This document shows positions 21,980 through 34,147 of a DNA stretch of 64,000 nucleotides, piece after piece. The DNA comes from Hydrangea macrophylla. Its lineage: Eukaryota; Streptophyta; Magnoliopsida; Cornales; Hydrangeaceae. The notes under the pieces are model-generated. The model was not told the origin of the DNA, made no database searches, and worked only from the letters and a program-made list of their open reading frames with translations. Both the position numbers and the translations under genes were made by a program. The stretch covers positions 29,958,637-30,022,636 of the forward strand of contig CM066994.1 of the NCBI GenBank assembly GCA_033977485.1. Reading direction: 5' to 3'. Within the stretch, counting starts at the first letter, position 1. Every line of letters begins with the position of its first letter.

Positions 21980-22809
21980 TGTAGACACCCAAAAAATGTT
22001 CATTGTCCTACTTCGCTCATCGTCCTGCCTCACCCATAGTGCAACTAACCAGGTGTTCTTTCTATCAGTATGATGAAGATTTCCTTGAGAAGCTTAATTA
22101 GCAAGTCCCCAGGAACAGATATCTCTAGAGGATGAGTGAGATCCACAAAAGTTATCAGAACTCATGATGAACACAAGTCGCAAGGGCAATTGAAGTGAAG
22201 GGCCAACCTATGAGAGAATACGCAAGTTCCCAGAATGTCAACGTGGCCGAAGCTCATTGGACATGGTTCCCCAAGATCGGTCCGCCTCAAACCATCAGAA
22301 ACATGGCCTTTCCCTATAAGTACAGGATATATTCAGAGGAAAAGGGACCCTGCGTCTCAAAACAAAACCCAAAAGCATACCAAACACATCGCACTTTTTA
22401 GAAAGCATTCCTTTGCCCTTTTCCTCCTCATGTAACTTTAGTTAAAACTCATAATCTGTTCTTAGAGTCTTACATTAATATTATTAGTCCAAGTTTTGAT
22501 CAACAGAATGTCTTTTCACTTTAAGGTTTTTCTGATCGTCTTATCACGCTTGTTGATTTATTTTTTGTTGCTTTCCACATCTTTATGACATAATTTGCCT
22601 TGTATGCTTCAACACTGTGAAAGAACCTTAACTAGGGTACTTTCCTACTAGTTTTTAACGATCGTCGATATGATAGAAGATAGATTATGCATCACTCGTA
22701 TAAAGTATTAGGAAAAATCACGTTTTCCTTCACATACACACACACACACACACACAATCGAGCTTTAAACAGTTCTGGCACGCTCGAAGCAAAATAAAAA
22801 GAGCAAACA
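21980..22809 (+). repeat. Putative 5' LTR of gypsy A
   Basis: Begins TGTAGACACCCAAAAA, a start common in Tat-type plant gypsy LTRs, and ends GAGCAAACA immediately before a priming-site-like sequence. A TATA-like 'ccctataagtacagg' lies near 22312, and a (CA)n run lies at 22735-22756. The matching 3' LTR is not in the window, so this boundary is inferred. Confidence 0.55.
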
Positions 22810-22829
22810 ATTTTGGCATGCCCGGTGGA
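22810..22829 (+). promoter_or_regulatory. Putative primer-binding site of gypsy A
   Basis: 'attttggcatgcccggtgg' follows the putative LTR and resembles the TTTGGC(A/G)CGCCCGGTGGGAC site of plant gypsy elements. I cannot name the tRNA with certainty. Confidence 0.5.
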
Positions 22830-22858
22830 ACTTGTGTCTAAAGCTGTGGTTTGAAACC

Positions 22859-25604
22859 ATGCCCCCTAAGAAGACATGCAAAGGACTAGAATTAATCGGG
22901 GAAAAAATTGGACTTGATACTGAATATTCTGGAGAAGGTGATGAAGAGATGTCTGGCCATCAAGAGACAACCATCATCACCTTCAATGAAAGAATACTTT
23001 CTCAGTGCTTAGAACGTTCTCTCGGCCCTTTGCTTGATTCCATGGCCCCCCTTGTATCACAAGGAAAAGAAACCATTAATGTTTCTAGGGAAGCGCGAGA
23101 AAACAACTTGGCATTAGAATTGTCTATAACAAATTTAACCAAAATGATAGAGGCTGACTTTTCGGTTAAGTCTTTCTCTCCTGGCCCTGAGGCCAAGAAT
23201 GAGGCCATCATAGGATCAAACAAGGAGCCATCTCTCTCTCTAAAGTATGTGCCACCTGCTATTCTAAGGGAAGAGAGGATGGATTTTGCGAAGGAGACAT
23301 TTATCTTGTCCAAAAACCTTGAATCGAGTAAGGAAACATCTACTTCATCAAGAAGCATTTCTGCCCCCAAAGGGGTAGCTGAAGGATTGCTCGGGCCTTT
23401 AGCAGTTTTCGGGCATGTTGGCCTAAATGGGACAACAAGAAATGGTTCAGGTCAAAGCGACTGAATCTGAGCTCAAAACCAACACGCCCAGAACTAGAGC
23501 TGGCCTCTTCTTGCACCCCCTTCCGAGCAAACAAGGCTTGGGTTGGGGGCAGTCAGGGTAGAACAAGAATTTTTGCCACACAAGAAACAAGAGCAACAGG
23601 CCATATTACCCCCAGGCTTCGTTTGTTTCGCAGGACTAATGGGGGGATAGAGGGGGATTGGACTAATAGTCCATTTTAAACAAATAGTCCGGCGTTTGGC
23701 ATCGCTATGGAGCACAGGACTAATTGTCCATTTTAAAATAATAGTCCCCCATATGGGGGACTAAGTTATACCATGGGGGAGGTGGTATTAGTAGTCCCGG
23801 GACTATTTCTTAAAAAGGACTAATTGTCCAATCCCACCTCTACCATCCAAACGTGGCCCCAGTGGTTAACCAGCCATCCCCCAGGATAAACATCGATAGG
23901 AATCAACTAGTGGAGGCCATTTATGAGGAATATGGCCCCTTTATGAGGAGGATCGATTGGCCAATGTATCATCGGCCATACCCCGCCCACATCGACTAGG
24001 TTGAGTTCCCTATGAACTATATGATACCAAGTTTTTCCCTCTTTTCTGGGGAAGGCGAGTAGTCTTCCCTAGAACACATTGGCCAGTTCACAGTGCAATG
24101 TGGTCATATAGGGGGTAATGAGCCTTTGAAGTTAAGACTGTTCCCCAACTCTTTAATAGGAATAGCCTTCACTTGGTATGCCAATTTGCCCAACCATTCG
24201 GTGTTCAATTGGCAACAGATGGAAGAGCTGTTTCATGGCCAGTTCTACCAAACAAAGCATGAAACATCCATGGGTGATTTATCAAAAATGCATCAACTAT
24301 AGGGGAATCAATTAAAACATACATCGGCCGTTTCAAAAAAGCTAAATATCAATGCAGAAAATCACTCTCCCCGAGAGTGAATTTATAAAATTAGCTACTG
24401 GAGGCTTAAACTTTGAACTCTGCAAGAGGCTTGATGGGATGAAGTTCAGAGACTTGTTTGAATTAGCCTCCAGGGCAACTCGATACGAGAACATCTTAAT
24501 GGACGAACCAGAAATGAGGAATTCATCTAAAGGGACCTATTACAAAGATCTAAATTATGAAGTCCATATCGCCGAATGTGACTTCGACTTGAGAGAAATA
24601 GATATGGCCGAGGTAATAATCAAACGGCCGATAATTTGCTCTGCGCTGAACAGACCCATTAATAATAATGCCTCAGTAAGAAAGAAAACCTTTGAGGCAG
24701 GGAGAATCTATACTTTTAATTTAACAAAAGCATATTTAATATTTGATGCCTTATGAACAAAGAGGCTATAAAATTAACTGATGGACATCAGATCCACAAA
24801 GCCGATGACATAAAAGGAAAAGAATACTATAAATGGCATAATTCTTAGAAGCATGCCACAATTAACTGTGTTGTTTTTCAAAATGTTTTGTAGGATCGGA
24901 AAACGTAGAAAAAGGAATCTTCAAGTTTTCCGACAAGGTCATGGTGGACGATGACCCATTTTTTAACGTGGCAATTGCCAATATAACTACTCTTGATAGA
25001 ACGTAGCTGATGGTAGAACACACCAGTTGTAAGAAGGATTGGTCGAAGACTTCAATTTGAGATTTATAGGCGACCTATGAGCAACGAAAGATCTTACAAA
25101 GGAGCAAGGAGGTTGAAGAGATTAATTCGGCCTCTAGGGGAACAGAACAACTATTATTGGAACTAAGGCATCAGCTAAGATTGGTGGAAGAAGGTCTTTG
25201 TCCAAAATACAGGACTAAAACACACATAAGGCATCCCAGCCCTGTTAAAAGACTGAGGGAGCAAGATAGCGAAGAAATACAAAGGCCAGTTGAAAGATGA
25301 GTTGTGAATCCAGAAGAAGGAAAACAAAAATTAGTCCATGAACAAATCTTATTTCCAAGACCAGGAGGAGGCAGGGTTTCAAGAAAAAGAACCCAGCCTC
25401 CACGTGTTGATCGATAGACAGAACAACATAGCCTTATCTCTGCACATAGGTAATGGCACCCGACCAGCCTTCCATCTCCCAGGGACCATCCCAGGATGGT
25501 CATACCACCAAAGACAAAGACTGGAAGATGGCACCCAGTAGAGTATCCCAAGTTTCCCAAGCCTTACTCTAAGTCTCAAAAGAGGAGGCACCAAAGGCAT
25601 AGAT
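22859..25604 (+). pseudogene. Gypsy A gag (Tat-like), 5' part, interrupted
   Basis: The ATG at 22859 opens a frame MPPKKTCKG... to 23464. Gag continues in broken frames: LEHIGQFTVQCGHIGGN, LKLRLFPNSLIGIAFTWYANL and FHGQFYQTKHE (24070-24270), ELASRATRYENIL (24455-24500), and a degraded KWHN...HATINCVVF motif (about 24825-24880). A Lys/Arg-rich tail runs to 25604. These are hallmarks of gag in Tat-type plant gypsy elements. Breaks include a 242-bp MITE, stops near 24000, 24060 and 24301, and the gypsy B insertion at 25605. The rest of gag is at 48720-49090. Confidence 0.8.
23616..23857. mobile_element. 242-bp MITE inside gypsy A gag
   Basis: Ends 'gcttcgtttg' and 'caaacgtggc' form imperfect 10-bp inverted repeats, with further pairing inward ('ggggattggactaatagtcc' against 'ggactaattgtccaatccc'). 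CCCAG occurs on both sides (23611-23615 and 23858-23862) as a probable 5-bp target duplication. Removing it restores a continuous gag reading. 'ggacta' and 'tagtcc' are repeated many times inside. The superfamily is not certain. Confidence 0.8.
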
Positions 25605-25930
25605 TATCACGCCCTGGAGTAGCCAAAAATAGGAAAATTTTTAAAATTTCATTTCTGGACCCATAGGGAATGACGAGTTAAATAAAAACTGACCTATCTT
25701 TGCAACATATTAACTTAATTATATATCAGAGTAAAGAATTTCAAAAGCGTCTAATGGTATTCATGGGGGAACTTAAAGTGTTTGCTACTTAGGCTATTAC
25801 AGAAGTTCTAAATGAAAACCACAAAAGATAAGTTTGGGTGATCGACGCCACTTAAATTATTACATAACAAAATATAGCTGTTTAAAACATAAAAGAAATC
25901 TTAATACGAAAGTAGGCCAGAGTCCTTATA

Positions 25931-26170
25931 CTAGCTGGCAAACCCATAACCTTCGTTATCATACTCTTCCTGATAGTCTGCCTCAGGATCACCTTCCTGA
26001 TAGTTCCCATCTTGAGGATAGTTATATTCACCTTCAGGGTTACCTTGATAGTCCTCCTCATTATAAGCTAGACGTAAAATGTCCAGGGCAGGGAAGGAGC
26101 TGTTAGCTTTTGAAGCTATGTGAAATCGTCTTAACCGATCACTCCTAATACATTTAAGGATATACAGTCA
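25931..26170 (-). other. Conserved leader frame in gypsy B 3' LTR
   Basis: A minus-strand frame of about 75 codons ends at the tag stop at 25931. It contains CIRSDRLRRFHIASKANS, FPALDILRLAYNEEDYQ and an acidic Asn/Tyr/Gln-rich tail with repeated PEG/DYQ units ending GYGFAS. The copy in the other LTR keeps the same frame and end. Lying near the U5 end, it would be in the RNA leader. Function unknown; no ATG at its start. Confidence 0.45.
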
Positions 26171-26338
26171 CAACAATATCTTGAAACAACATTAATGAAC
26201 ATATGACATAGTAGTATGACGACACAATGCAATATCGATATATTCGACTTTTACTCAACCATGGACACCACAACTGACTCATGTAACTTGTTACATTACC
26301 AGTGTAACGCTGTTAGCTTAGGGTAGAATGATTACATT

Positions 26339-26621
26339 GCTATCGTCGCCTAGTAGGGCCCTATAGCAGTTTTGGTTTTAAAAAGAGTGTAATCATTGGA
26401 CTCTTAGGTCATTGTGACCTTGCTAGGAGAATAGAATAGTTACAGCGCTATCGTCGCCTAGCATTGGCCTTTAGCATTTGAAAAGTAACTATTGTATTCT
26501 GATGCATACTTTGCTATCGTCGCCTAGCATGGCCCTATAGCGTATCAGCCATCAACTCATGCATAACTTCAATGATTTCAATGGAAACTATGGCTATCGT
26601 CGCCTAGCAGGAGCCTATAGC
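26339..26621 (-). repeat. Four spaced 'ctatcgtcgcctag' repeats in gypsy B 3' LTR
   Basis: Copies at 26339-26367, 26447-26475, 26513-26541 and 26593-26621. Each is ~29 bp of the form GCTATCGTCGCCTAGCA-GGCC-CTATAGC with complementary ends (GCTAT/ATAGC). The spacing is about 70-110 bp. Confidence 0.85.
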
Positions 26622-29452
26622 AGTTTCATCATTGTTCCCATTTACTTTACTGTACTACTCGGACCACTGCGGTCCACTCAATGTGCATAACAATATGGCT
26701 GGGTTAGTCCCCGTGACTAACCATGCAAGCGTCAACATTGACATCATGACTCGACTATGTTCATATGAATGTTCATGTGATTGTATAAACGTGAAAATAT
26801 GATAGGCAAGAATGTCAATGATTATTAACTAGACATGGAGTATAGCTAACTAACATGCGTTCATCATATAAGTAGGAATCTCAACATTCACATAATTAAT
26901 ACTTATCAGTATCGTCCACACAGGATGCACTGGGTATACATATATGTACAAAGAATAATTCTATAATATACCAAGTGAGTTAGGATGACTCACCTCGAAG
27001 CGGGTGTGTAAAAACAAGCGTAGCGGTGGTTCCTACAAAGCATATGAATTCATAGAATGTTGATTAATAAGCGTACTAGAATTAAGGGTATAATGGTAAT
27101 TGTGCCGGGCGGGTTCCTAAACCTCAATATGATGATCTAGGCATCATTCTGAGTCTAACGCCATTGACAAGACTCAAATCGGAGTTCGTTGCATAAAAGG
27201 CCCCTATACCAGTGTGGGCCCTAGAGATAACCTGTATTTTTTACCGTGTCGAAAGGTCACCACGCTTTAAGGGGATGTTCTAGACATTATTCAAAGACTC
27301 TGGGAACTGAACGCGTATTTTTCTGAGCTACGGTTTATTTATTATGAATTATTGAAGTTCTAGTCGTTAATAATAGACGTAGGAACACCTTAATAATAAA
27401 ATATAATTTAGGAAGACATTTGACCATCATAAATATTTTTACTAAACACTAGACCTTAAAATAGGCTAGTGATATTTTTCTCGTAATTTTTGGAGTCCAT
27501 TTGGTATTTAAACAATTTAAAATACACTCAAATGGATCCTTTATAATTAAATAAGGTGATATTCAAAATATTGCAGTGCGGGTTTTATAATTAATAATTT
27601 ATGAAATAGAGGCATTAGGCCTTAGGAAAATTTAGTATAATTTTCTTCTATTTGAAAGTGGTCGTTAGGTATTTATTACCTAATCATTTTTATTTAAAAC
27701 ACTTACTTATTACTTATTCGAAACTAAATAAATAATACTCACATTATATAAGGATTACATTATTATTTCATAATATAAGGTTATACTAAAAATAATATTT
27801 CAGATTATATATTTAGAATATAATTTTGGGTATTTAAAACTATTTTTAAAATAATTTAACTATTTAAAACCATTTATTTTCTATTTATAACTATTTATAA
27901 TTATTTATTAATACACAATATATCATGAATAATACATTTATATACTAATCTCAGTTAACAGATTAAAATAAATACTAAATATTACTAAAACAGATTATTA
28001 AAACTTAAATCAAGATTAGCAGATTAATTAATAATATAAAATAACTAATTGTAATCAAATACAAAGACCCGCGGGTCAAACCCATACCCAACCCGAACCC
28101 ACGGATCACCCACTTACACACTTATTTTGATCCAACTTAAAAGATCCGATCCATAACCCGCTTGATTATTTTAACCCGAACCCACTACCATTCATACACA
28201 CAAACTAACCCACCCATTAACGTACCCGACCCGACCCAATGGGTTAATGATATAACCCGGACCCTATACGAGTCATGTCTTCTCCGGTGAAATGGGGGCG
28301 CTGGAAAATCGGGGGGTCTTGCCGAAAAACTTTCAGGCCTTGTATCTCTCTCATTTCTCCATGTAAATTGTCAAGGTCAACGCCAAAATGACAGGTTTGG
28401 GACCCTCTACAACATACTAGGAGGCCATGAACTAGTTTATTCGTTTAGGGTTCCTACGAACCCATTATTCTTTCGGGTTCTCGAGAGGATAATCCAATGC
28501 ATGGCTAACCAAACGTGTACCATTTGAAAAACTATTCGAGGGGGGTCTTACTGGAACCATAAGGGTCTGTTGGGTACAAAAGAATGGGTTTTGGTCATAC
28601 TTTCAAGATCAAGCTCCGGTAGGGAGCTTTAATGGGGATTTCGGTATGGTCAAGAGCCTTGGGCTCTATTTCGGTAAGTGTGTGAGTGCGTGGGTGAACC
28701 TAGAGGGTATATGGATCATAGAAAATCAACAGGGGGTGGGGTTTGGGTTTACCTATAGAAGCCTCGGGTCTCCTTCTCTCTCTCACATCTCCGGCGAGCT
28801 CTCTCTCTCTCTCCTCCTCTGGTCTGCTTTGCTTCCCTCGTCTCCTCCTTCTTCCATTTCTGTGTGTGTGAGTATGGAAGAGGGAGTGGAGAGTATGGGA
28901 AGGTAGTGAATGGATGTGTGTGGTGTGCTTCTCTAACCTTCTCTATATATGTACAATGCACATATACATATACACCTACATATCTATACAGATTTGAGAA
29001 TCTGTTGGAGGATGATGGAGAGGACATGAGGGTGATAGAGAGGATGTGATTAGAGAGATGTCCTAGGGAAGGGGCAAAGGTGGCTGGCGGTAGAGGGTAT
29101 AGGTGTGTGTCCGGTGGGTTGTAAGGGGGGTTTGTTTGGGTAGAGTCATTACCCACTAGGTAAGGGTACGTTGGGTAGTACATATACTACTTAGGGCAAG
29201 ATTCTAACTTTTCATTTTTGTTTGGTTGAGCCGTCGTCTAGGGCTACGTGCAATCCAGTCTAATTTAAATGCAGATTTTACGGATCCACGTGCAAAGTCA
29301 GTCTGGGTCTGTAACTGCAGTCTAAGTTAATAATAATTAAATACGGATGCATATACATTTAGGTTCTTGGGATTACGAAAACAATATATTCAAAATACGA
29401 ACAAAATACGGGGACTAGTTCTATAATTATCAGAAATTTTACGGGTATTACA

Positions 29453-29860
29453 TCATCCACCTGCTATTAAAGATTCCATCCCCGGAATCAGAGCTACCTA
29501 CACATTAAAAAGGTAAGGAAACTTCTCACGCATCTCTGATTCTATCTCCCATGAAGCTTCACGCTCATCATGGTGTTTCCACTGGACTTCACTAGCGGGA
29601 TTTCTATAGTCCTCAACTTCTTAGTTCCTCATTCCATAATCTTCACCGGTCCTTCATTGAACATCACATTGTCGTTTACTTCGATATCCGTGAAGTTGAT
29701 CTCATGAGACGGATCGTGCACGACTTTCCTCAGCATGCTAATATGAAAGATGTTATGAACTCCTGACATCTTGGGTGGCAGTGCAAGTCTGTAAGCAACC
29801 TTTCCCACGCGTTCCAGAATTTTGAACGGTCTAATGTAACGGGGCGAAAGCTTTCCTCAC
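29453..29860 (-). pseudogene. Gypsy B integrase tail and chromodomain-like end
   Basis: Minus strand, broken frames: a PRYIRPFKILERVGKVAYRL segment (about 29855-29790), HNIFHISMLRK (about 29755-29725), a stretch matching 'PVKI...LRTIEIPLVK' (about 29655-29590) and an end corresponding to a chromodomain helix (to about 29515). The chromodomain, which targets integration to chromatin marks, has lost its frame through at least one indel. The 3' LTR begins about 60 bp further on. Confidence 0.65.
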
Positions 29861-30990
29861 TTCTGTCCAAATCTGACAACTCCACATACGGGTGATACTT
29901 TTAGGAACACGTGCTCTCCAACACTGAATTCCAAGTCCTTTCGGTGCTTGTCAGCGTAACTTTTCTGTCGGCTTTGGGCTGCTTTCATCCTTTCTCTAAG
30001 GATATTGATATTTTCATTTGTTTCTCTAACTATCTCAGGTCCTAGAAGTTTGTCATCTCCAACTTCTGCCCAACACAAAGGTTATCGGCACGGTCTTCCG
30101 TCTAACGCTTCAAATGGTGCCATCACTATACTCGAATGGTAGCTGTTGTTATAGGAAAACTCTATCAACAGTAGGTTCTCTTCCCATGAACTTTCAAAAT
30201 CTATCGAACAGGCTTGAAGCATGTCTTCCATGACTTGATTGACTCTCTCGGTCTGTCCGTCGGTTTGGGGGTTAAATGCTGAACTTAACTTCAACGAAGT
30301 TCCCAGTGCTGTCTGCAAACTTTCTCAAAATCCCGACGTAAAACTTGTTGTACTCCACGTAGTCGAATAACTTGTTGTATATACATTCTACTCAAGTTCT
30401 CGACCGGATAGGTCATACTATAAGCGATAAAGTGAGCTGATTTGGTGATTCGATCCACAATTGCCCAAACGGCGTCATGATTCTGCTGTGACCTTGGCAT
30501 TCCTATGACGAAATCCATCGTAAGGTACTCCCACTTCCATCCGGGAACTGGTAGTGGCTGTAACAATCCTCCTGGTTTCTGGTGTTCGGCTTTGACTTGC
30601 TTGCAGGTCATACATTTAGATACAAAATCTGCTACTTCTCTTTTCATTCCATCCCACCAGAAGTTTCTCTTTAATTCCTTATACATTTTTGTCCCTCCAG
30701 GGTGGACAGTCATCTTTGACTTGTATGCTTCATCCAATATATCTTTCTTCAGATTATCCTCATTGGGTACACAAAGTCGATTACGACATCTAAATCCTCC
30801 ATCTGCTCCTATATTCCATTCAACGGGGTCCTTTTTCGAGGCTTTCTCGAACCACTGACGAAGTCCTTCATCCTTTCCTTGAGCTTCGAGAATACGACTT
30901 ATGAGCATTGGTTGTACTACCAGACATCCAAAGAGTCGTCCTTTGCTTGACTCGGTGATCTGAAAATCAAATTCTGTTAATATTTCCAAG
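29857..30990 (-). pseudogene. Gypsy B integrase, catalytic region deleted
   Basis: Integrase inserts the element's cDNA. The N-terminal zinc-binding part is present ([17 protein letters not shown] and [12 protein letters not shown], about 30700-30580), as are the first core strand ([14 protein letters not shown]) and [11 protein letters not shown]. After VIRLRG, near 30350, the segment with the second catalytic Asp (usually SDRD) is gone, and a Trp codon has become a stop. Then comes the end of the core with the catalytic Glu (NPQTDGQTERVNQ, about 30275-30235). With the central Asp missing it cannot catalyse strand transfer. Confidence 0.88.
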
Positions 30991-30999
30991 GCTTTCCAT

Positions 31000-31480
31000 T
31001 CTCTAATCATGATAGATGATACGATGAGTTTGCGGGGTTTCTGACTTAATGCGTCAGCAACAACGTTTGCTTTGCCAAGGTGATATTGTAACGTGAAATT
31101 GTAATCCTTTAGTAATTCCATCCAACATCGCTGCCTCATGTTCAACTCCTTCTGCGAGAACAGGTGCCTCAAGCTCTTGTGATCTAAAAACAGGTCAAAC
31201 TTCTCTCCGTAGAGGTAGTGTCTCCAAATCTTAAGCGCAAAGACGATTGCAGCCAGTTCCAAGTCGTGCGTAGGGCAGTTGAGCTCATACGGGTTCAACT
31301 ATCGTGATCCATATGCTATCACTCTTCTGTCATGCATAAGCACACATCCAAGTCTTTGATGCGATGCATCGCTGTAAATGGTGAATTGTTCACTGCTCTT
31401 CGGTATCACAAGCACTAGCGCCGTGGTTAATCTCTTCTTTAACTCTTAAAATGCGCGTTCATGCTTGTCGTTCCATTCGT
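31000..31480 (-). pseudogene. Gypsy B RNase H
   Basis: Minus-strand frame with YSDASHQRLGCVLM (about 31385-31345), [40 protein letters not shown] and [14 protein letters not shown] (about 31085-31045). It would degrade the RNA strand during reverse transcription. A stop interrupts it just before [12 protein letters not shown] (about 31300). Otherwise it is well kept. Confidence 0.88.
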
Positions 31481-32370
31481 ACTTCAAGTCCTTTTTGGTT
31501 AGTCCAGTAAGAGGGGCTGCGATCTTGGAGAATCCTTCCATGAATCTCCGGTAGTATCCAGCTAGACCAAGAAAACTTCAGACTTCCGTTGCTGTGGTCG
31601 GTCTATTCCAATCCAAAACATCGTCGATCTTTGATGAATCCACTGCTATTCCTTCCTGCGAGACATGTCCTAAAAATTTGACTTCCTTTAGACAGAACTC
31701 GCACTTGCTGTACTTTGCATACAAGTGGTTATCTCATAGAGTCTGAAGTGCTATCTTCACATGTCCTTCGTGTTCTGCCTCTGTCTTAGAGTAGATGAGG
31801 ATATCATCTATGAACACAATGATGAACTGATCCAGAAAAGGTCTGAAGACTCGGTTCATTAAGTTCATGAATACCGCTGGGGCATTGGTCAATCCGAACG
31901 GCATCACCAGGAATTCATAATGTCCATACCTGGTTTTGAAGGCCATCTTGGGTACGTCCTCAGGTCGAACGAGCAATTGATGGTATTTGGACCGTAGATC
32001 TATTTTTAAAAATGTGGTAGCTCCTTGTAGCTGATCAAATAGATCGTCAATCCTCAGTAGTGGGTACCGATTCTTGATTGTGACCTTGTTCAATTCTCTG
32101 TAGTCGATACAAAGTCGGAGTGTTCCATCCTTCTTCTTGACAAATAATATTGGTGCTCCCCATGGTGAAATGCTTGGACGAACAAATCCGAGGTCCTGAA
32201 GTTCTTGCATTTGCGTCTTTAATTCCTGCATCTCCATTGGAGCCATTTGGTAAGGTGTCTTCGATATCGGTGAGGTTCCAGGTATTAACTCGATACAGAA
32301 ATCGATGTCTATCTTGGGTGGTAATCCTTTAACTTCTTGGAAAACATCTTCAAAATCTCAGACTACGGGG
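31480..32370 (-). pseudogene. Gypsy B reverse transcriptase
   Basis: The minus-strand 170-codon frame 32246-31734 holds [48 protein letters not shown] and the catalytic [11 protein letters not shown] tga stop follows at 31734, then connection-domain sequence continues ([37 protein letters not shown]) with another stop near 31575. Upstream of the frame are FPDVF-type residues ([14 protein letters not shown]) with one stop near 32360. The catalytic Asp pair is intact but the polyprotein is not. Confidence 0.9.
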
Positions 32371-32694
32371 ATCTGGTTAATAGGGATCTCATCACTCGTG
32401 GTCCCAAGGGTAGCTAGGCAGTTGGTGAGGAAAACGTCATACGAGGGATTGCACTTGAAATCAAATGGTTCACTATCAAGTGCTGAAAATGATATGGATT
32501 TGCTAGCACAATCTGTCACGACCCATCCCGCTATCGCGCAGGAAAAGGACACGTGGCACACCACCAAGGCTTATCCAGTTCCCTTAAAGTAATACCGCAG
32601 TGGAATACATAAGTAAAACCCTTTAAAATCAGAGTTATAAAAAAAATTTTCCAATTGAAACAGTTGCAAAAAGAATCAGTTTTGAAACCAGATG

Positions 32695-33010
32695 TCCAGT
32701 CGACTGTGACTAGAGTCCAGTCGACTTAAATAAGGTCCAGTCGACTGAGACTAGGGTCCAGTCGACTGAAGTCCAGAAGCAGATTGGTTTTCAAAGGTTT
32801 CACAGGTCGTCCAGCCGACTGTGACCAGGGTCTAGTCGACAGAGGTCTTCATTTTCAATCGACTGTGCCTTGAAGTATAATGAAAAACCACATTTTCGTC
32901 CAAGGGTCCAGTCGACTGAAATATGGTCCGGTCGACTGGTTTTGCCAATTTAAAACAGAACCTCAAAATGAACAGTGGTACAGTCAACTGAAGCCTGGTC
33001 CAGTCGACTG
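32695..33010. repeat. AGTCGACT palindrome array in gypsy C 3' LTR
   Basis: Eleven copies of a 'gtccagtcgactg' motif, six with the exact palindrome AGTCGACT and five with one or two changes. They are irregularly spaced, with the closest pairs about 20 bp apart. Confidence 0.85.
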
Positions 33011-34139
33011 ATCCCCTGGCAGCTTACCATGCTGCTGAAGTTTAATAATCCATGGCTTTCCAAATTAAAACCAACATAAACCCAACCATATTACAACGGT
33101 TTAAAACATAATTACAGGTGTCTACAACAAGATTACAGCATTACGGAACTAATCCATGAATCTAGTACAACATATTACAATCTTCCCTATTCCTTAATAC
33201 AGTTTAGGAAAAGAACAAAAATATAAACAAGTGATGGTTCCTTGGCGTTTCTAGGCCTCATTCATCACGCTTCTTCTTTCCACGCTTCTTATCACCTGCA
33301 TTGGAGTAAATCTCCACTGCTTAGCTATATGCTGAGTGCACAATTCTAAATGTATGTTTATATGACAGTTCATGGTTTAAGATCTAAAACACATAGAAAA
33401 TAGTCTCTAGGGTGAGTGGTACGCATTCATCTGGTAAATGAATCCGATGCCGTGGAAGGCACACCTCTCCCACGCATCACGTACACTGGTTGGGCCTTCC
33501 TCCATACCAGCTACCGTGTACTGGTTAGGCCCTCCTCTATACTAGACACAATCACAATTCAAATTTCTCAAAGATCAAATCCTCAAGGTTCGAGGAGCTT
33601 ACAACCCCGGATGAATTTGCACCAAACTCCCCTTTGACCCAAGTAGACACATAACATGCTCACATAAACAATTATACGTGCTTTTCATATAATTTCACGT
33701 GCATAATTAACAGGCCTAATTAATACATGAATTTTGCTCGGATCCAAAGATATCAAAACAGATATTCAAAACATGAAAATCCATATATTTCTTAGATCTA
33801 GAATTCATACCTCGTGCGATTCTCTTCAAACTTTGAAGGATCGTCTTAGGGGCTAAATAAGCGTCGGATTTCAATATTCAGACGATTCCTACAAGTTATA
33901 CTGGGTTTTCCCCAAAAGTCTAGAAATTTGATTTTTATAAAAGTTTGCCAAACATGGCCTAAGGGGTATTAAAACGAAGGTCTTAGCTCCACGAGTTCAA
34001 ATCTAAAATCTGGAGAAAAATCTGACGGATGAGCGGTCATCGATCGGCGTCGCACAGTCCGTGGCAACCAAATCTTCTTTTCTCTCTCCTCCTTAGATAT
34101 TTTTAAAAGGTTTTGACTTTCAAAATTTCCAAGCACCTC

Positions 34140-34147
34140 TATATATA
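34140..34147 (-). promoter_or_regulatory. TATA box in gypsy C 3' LTR
   Basis: On the minus strand 'cctatatatagagg' is a classical plant TATA box about 520 bp from the start of the LTR. The other LTR has the same sequence at 40727-40734. Confidence 0.65.

Larger units (their letters stand above)
25605..29452 (-). repeat. Gypsy B 3' LTR (left copy), 3.85 kb
   Basis: Runs from 'tatcacgccctgg' (original TG now TA) to 'acgggtattaca'; it matches 44902-48719 along its length. It contains the conserved leader frame (25931-26170, minus), four 'ctatcgtcgcctag' repeats (26339-26621), an ACCCGAACCC-rich stretch near 28070-28200 and a (CT)n run near 28780-28815. Confidence 0.93.

Noticed and set aside
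26339..26621. CRISPR-like spaced repeats
   Set aside because: Regularly spaced ~29-bp repeats, but they lie in a plant LTR, are imperfect, only four in number, and recur in the partner LTR with the same intervening sequence. No cas genes exist in this eukaryotic context.
28749..29183. 144-codon minus-strand frame in the gypsy B LTR
   Set aside because: The matching place in the other LTR is shortened and interrupted, and the composition is low-complexity; no support as a gene.
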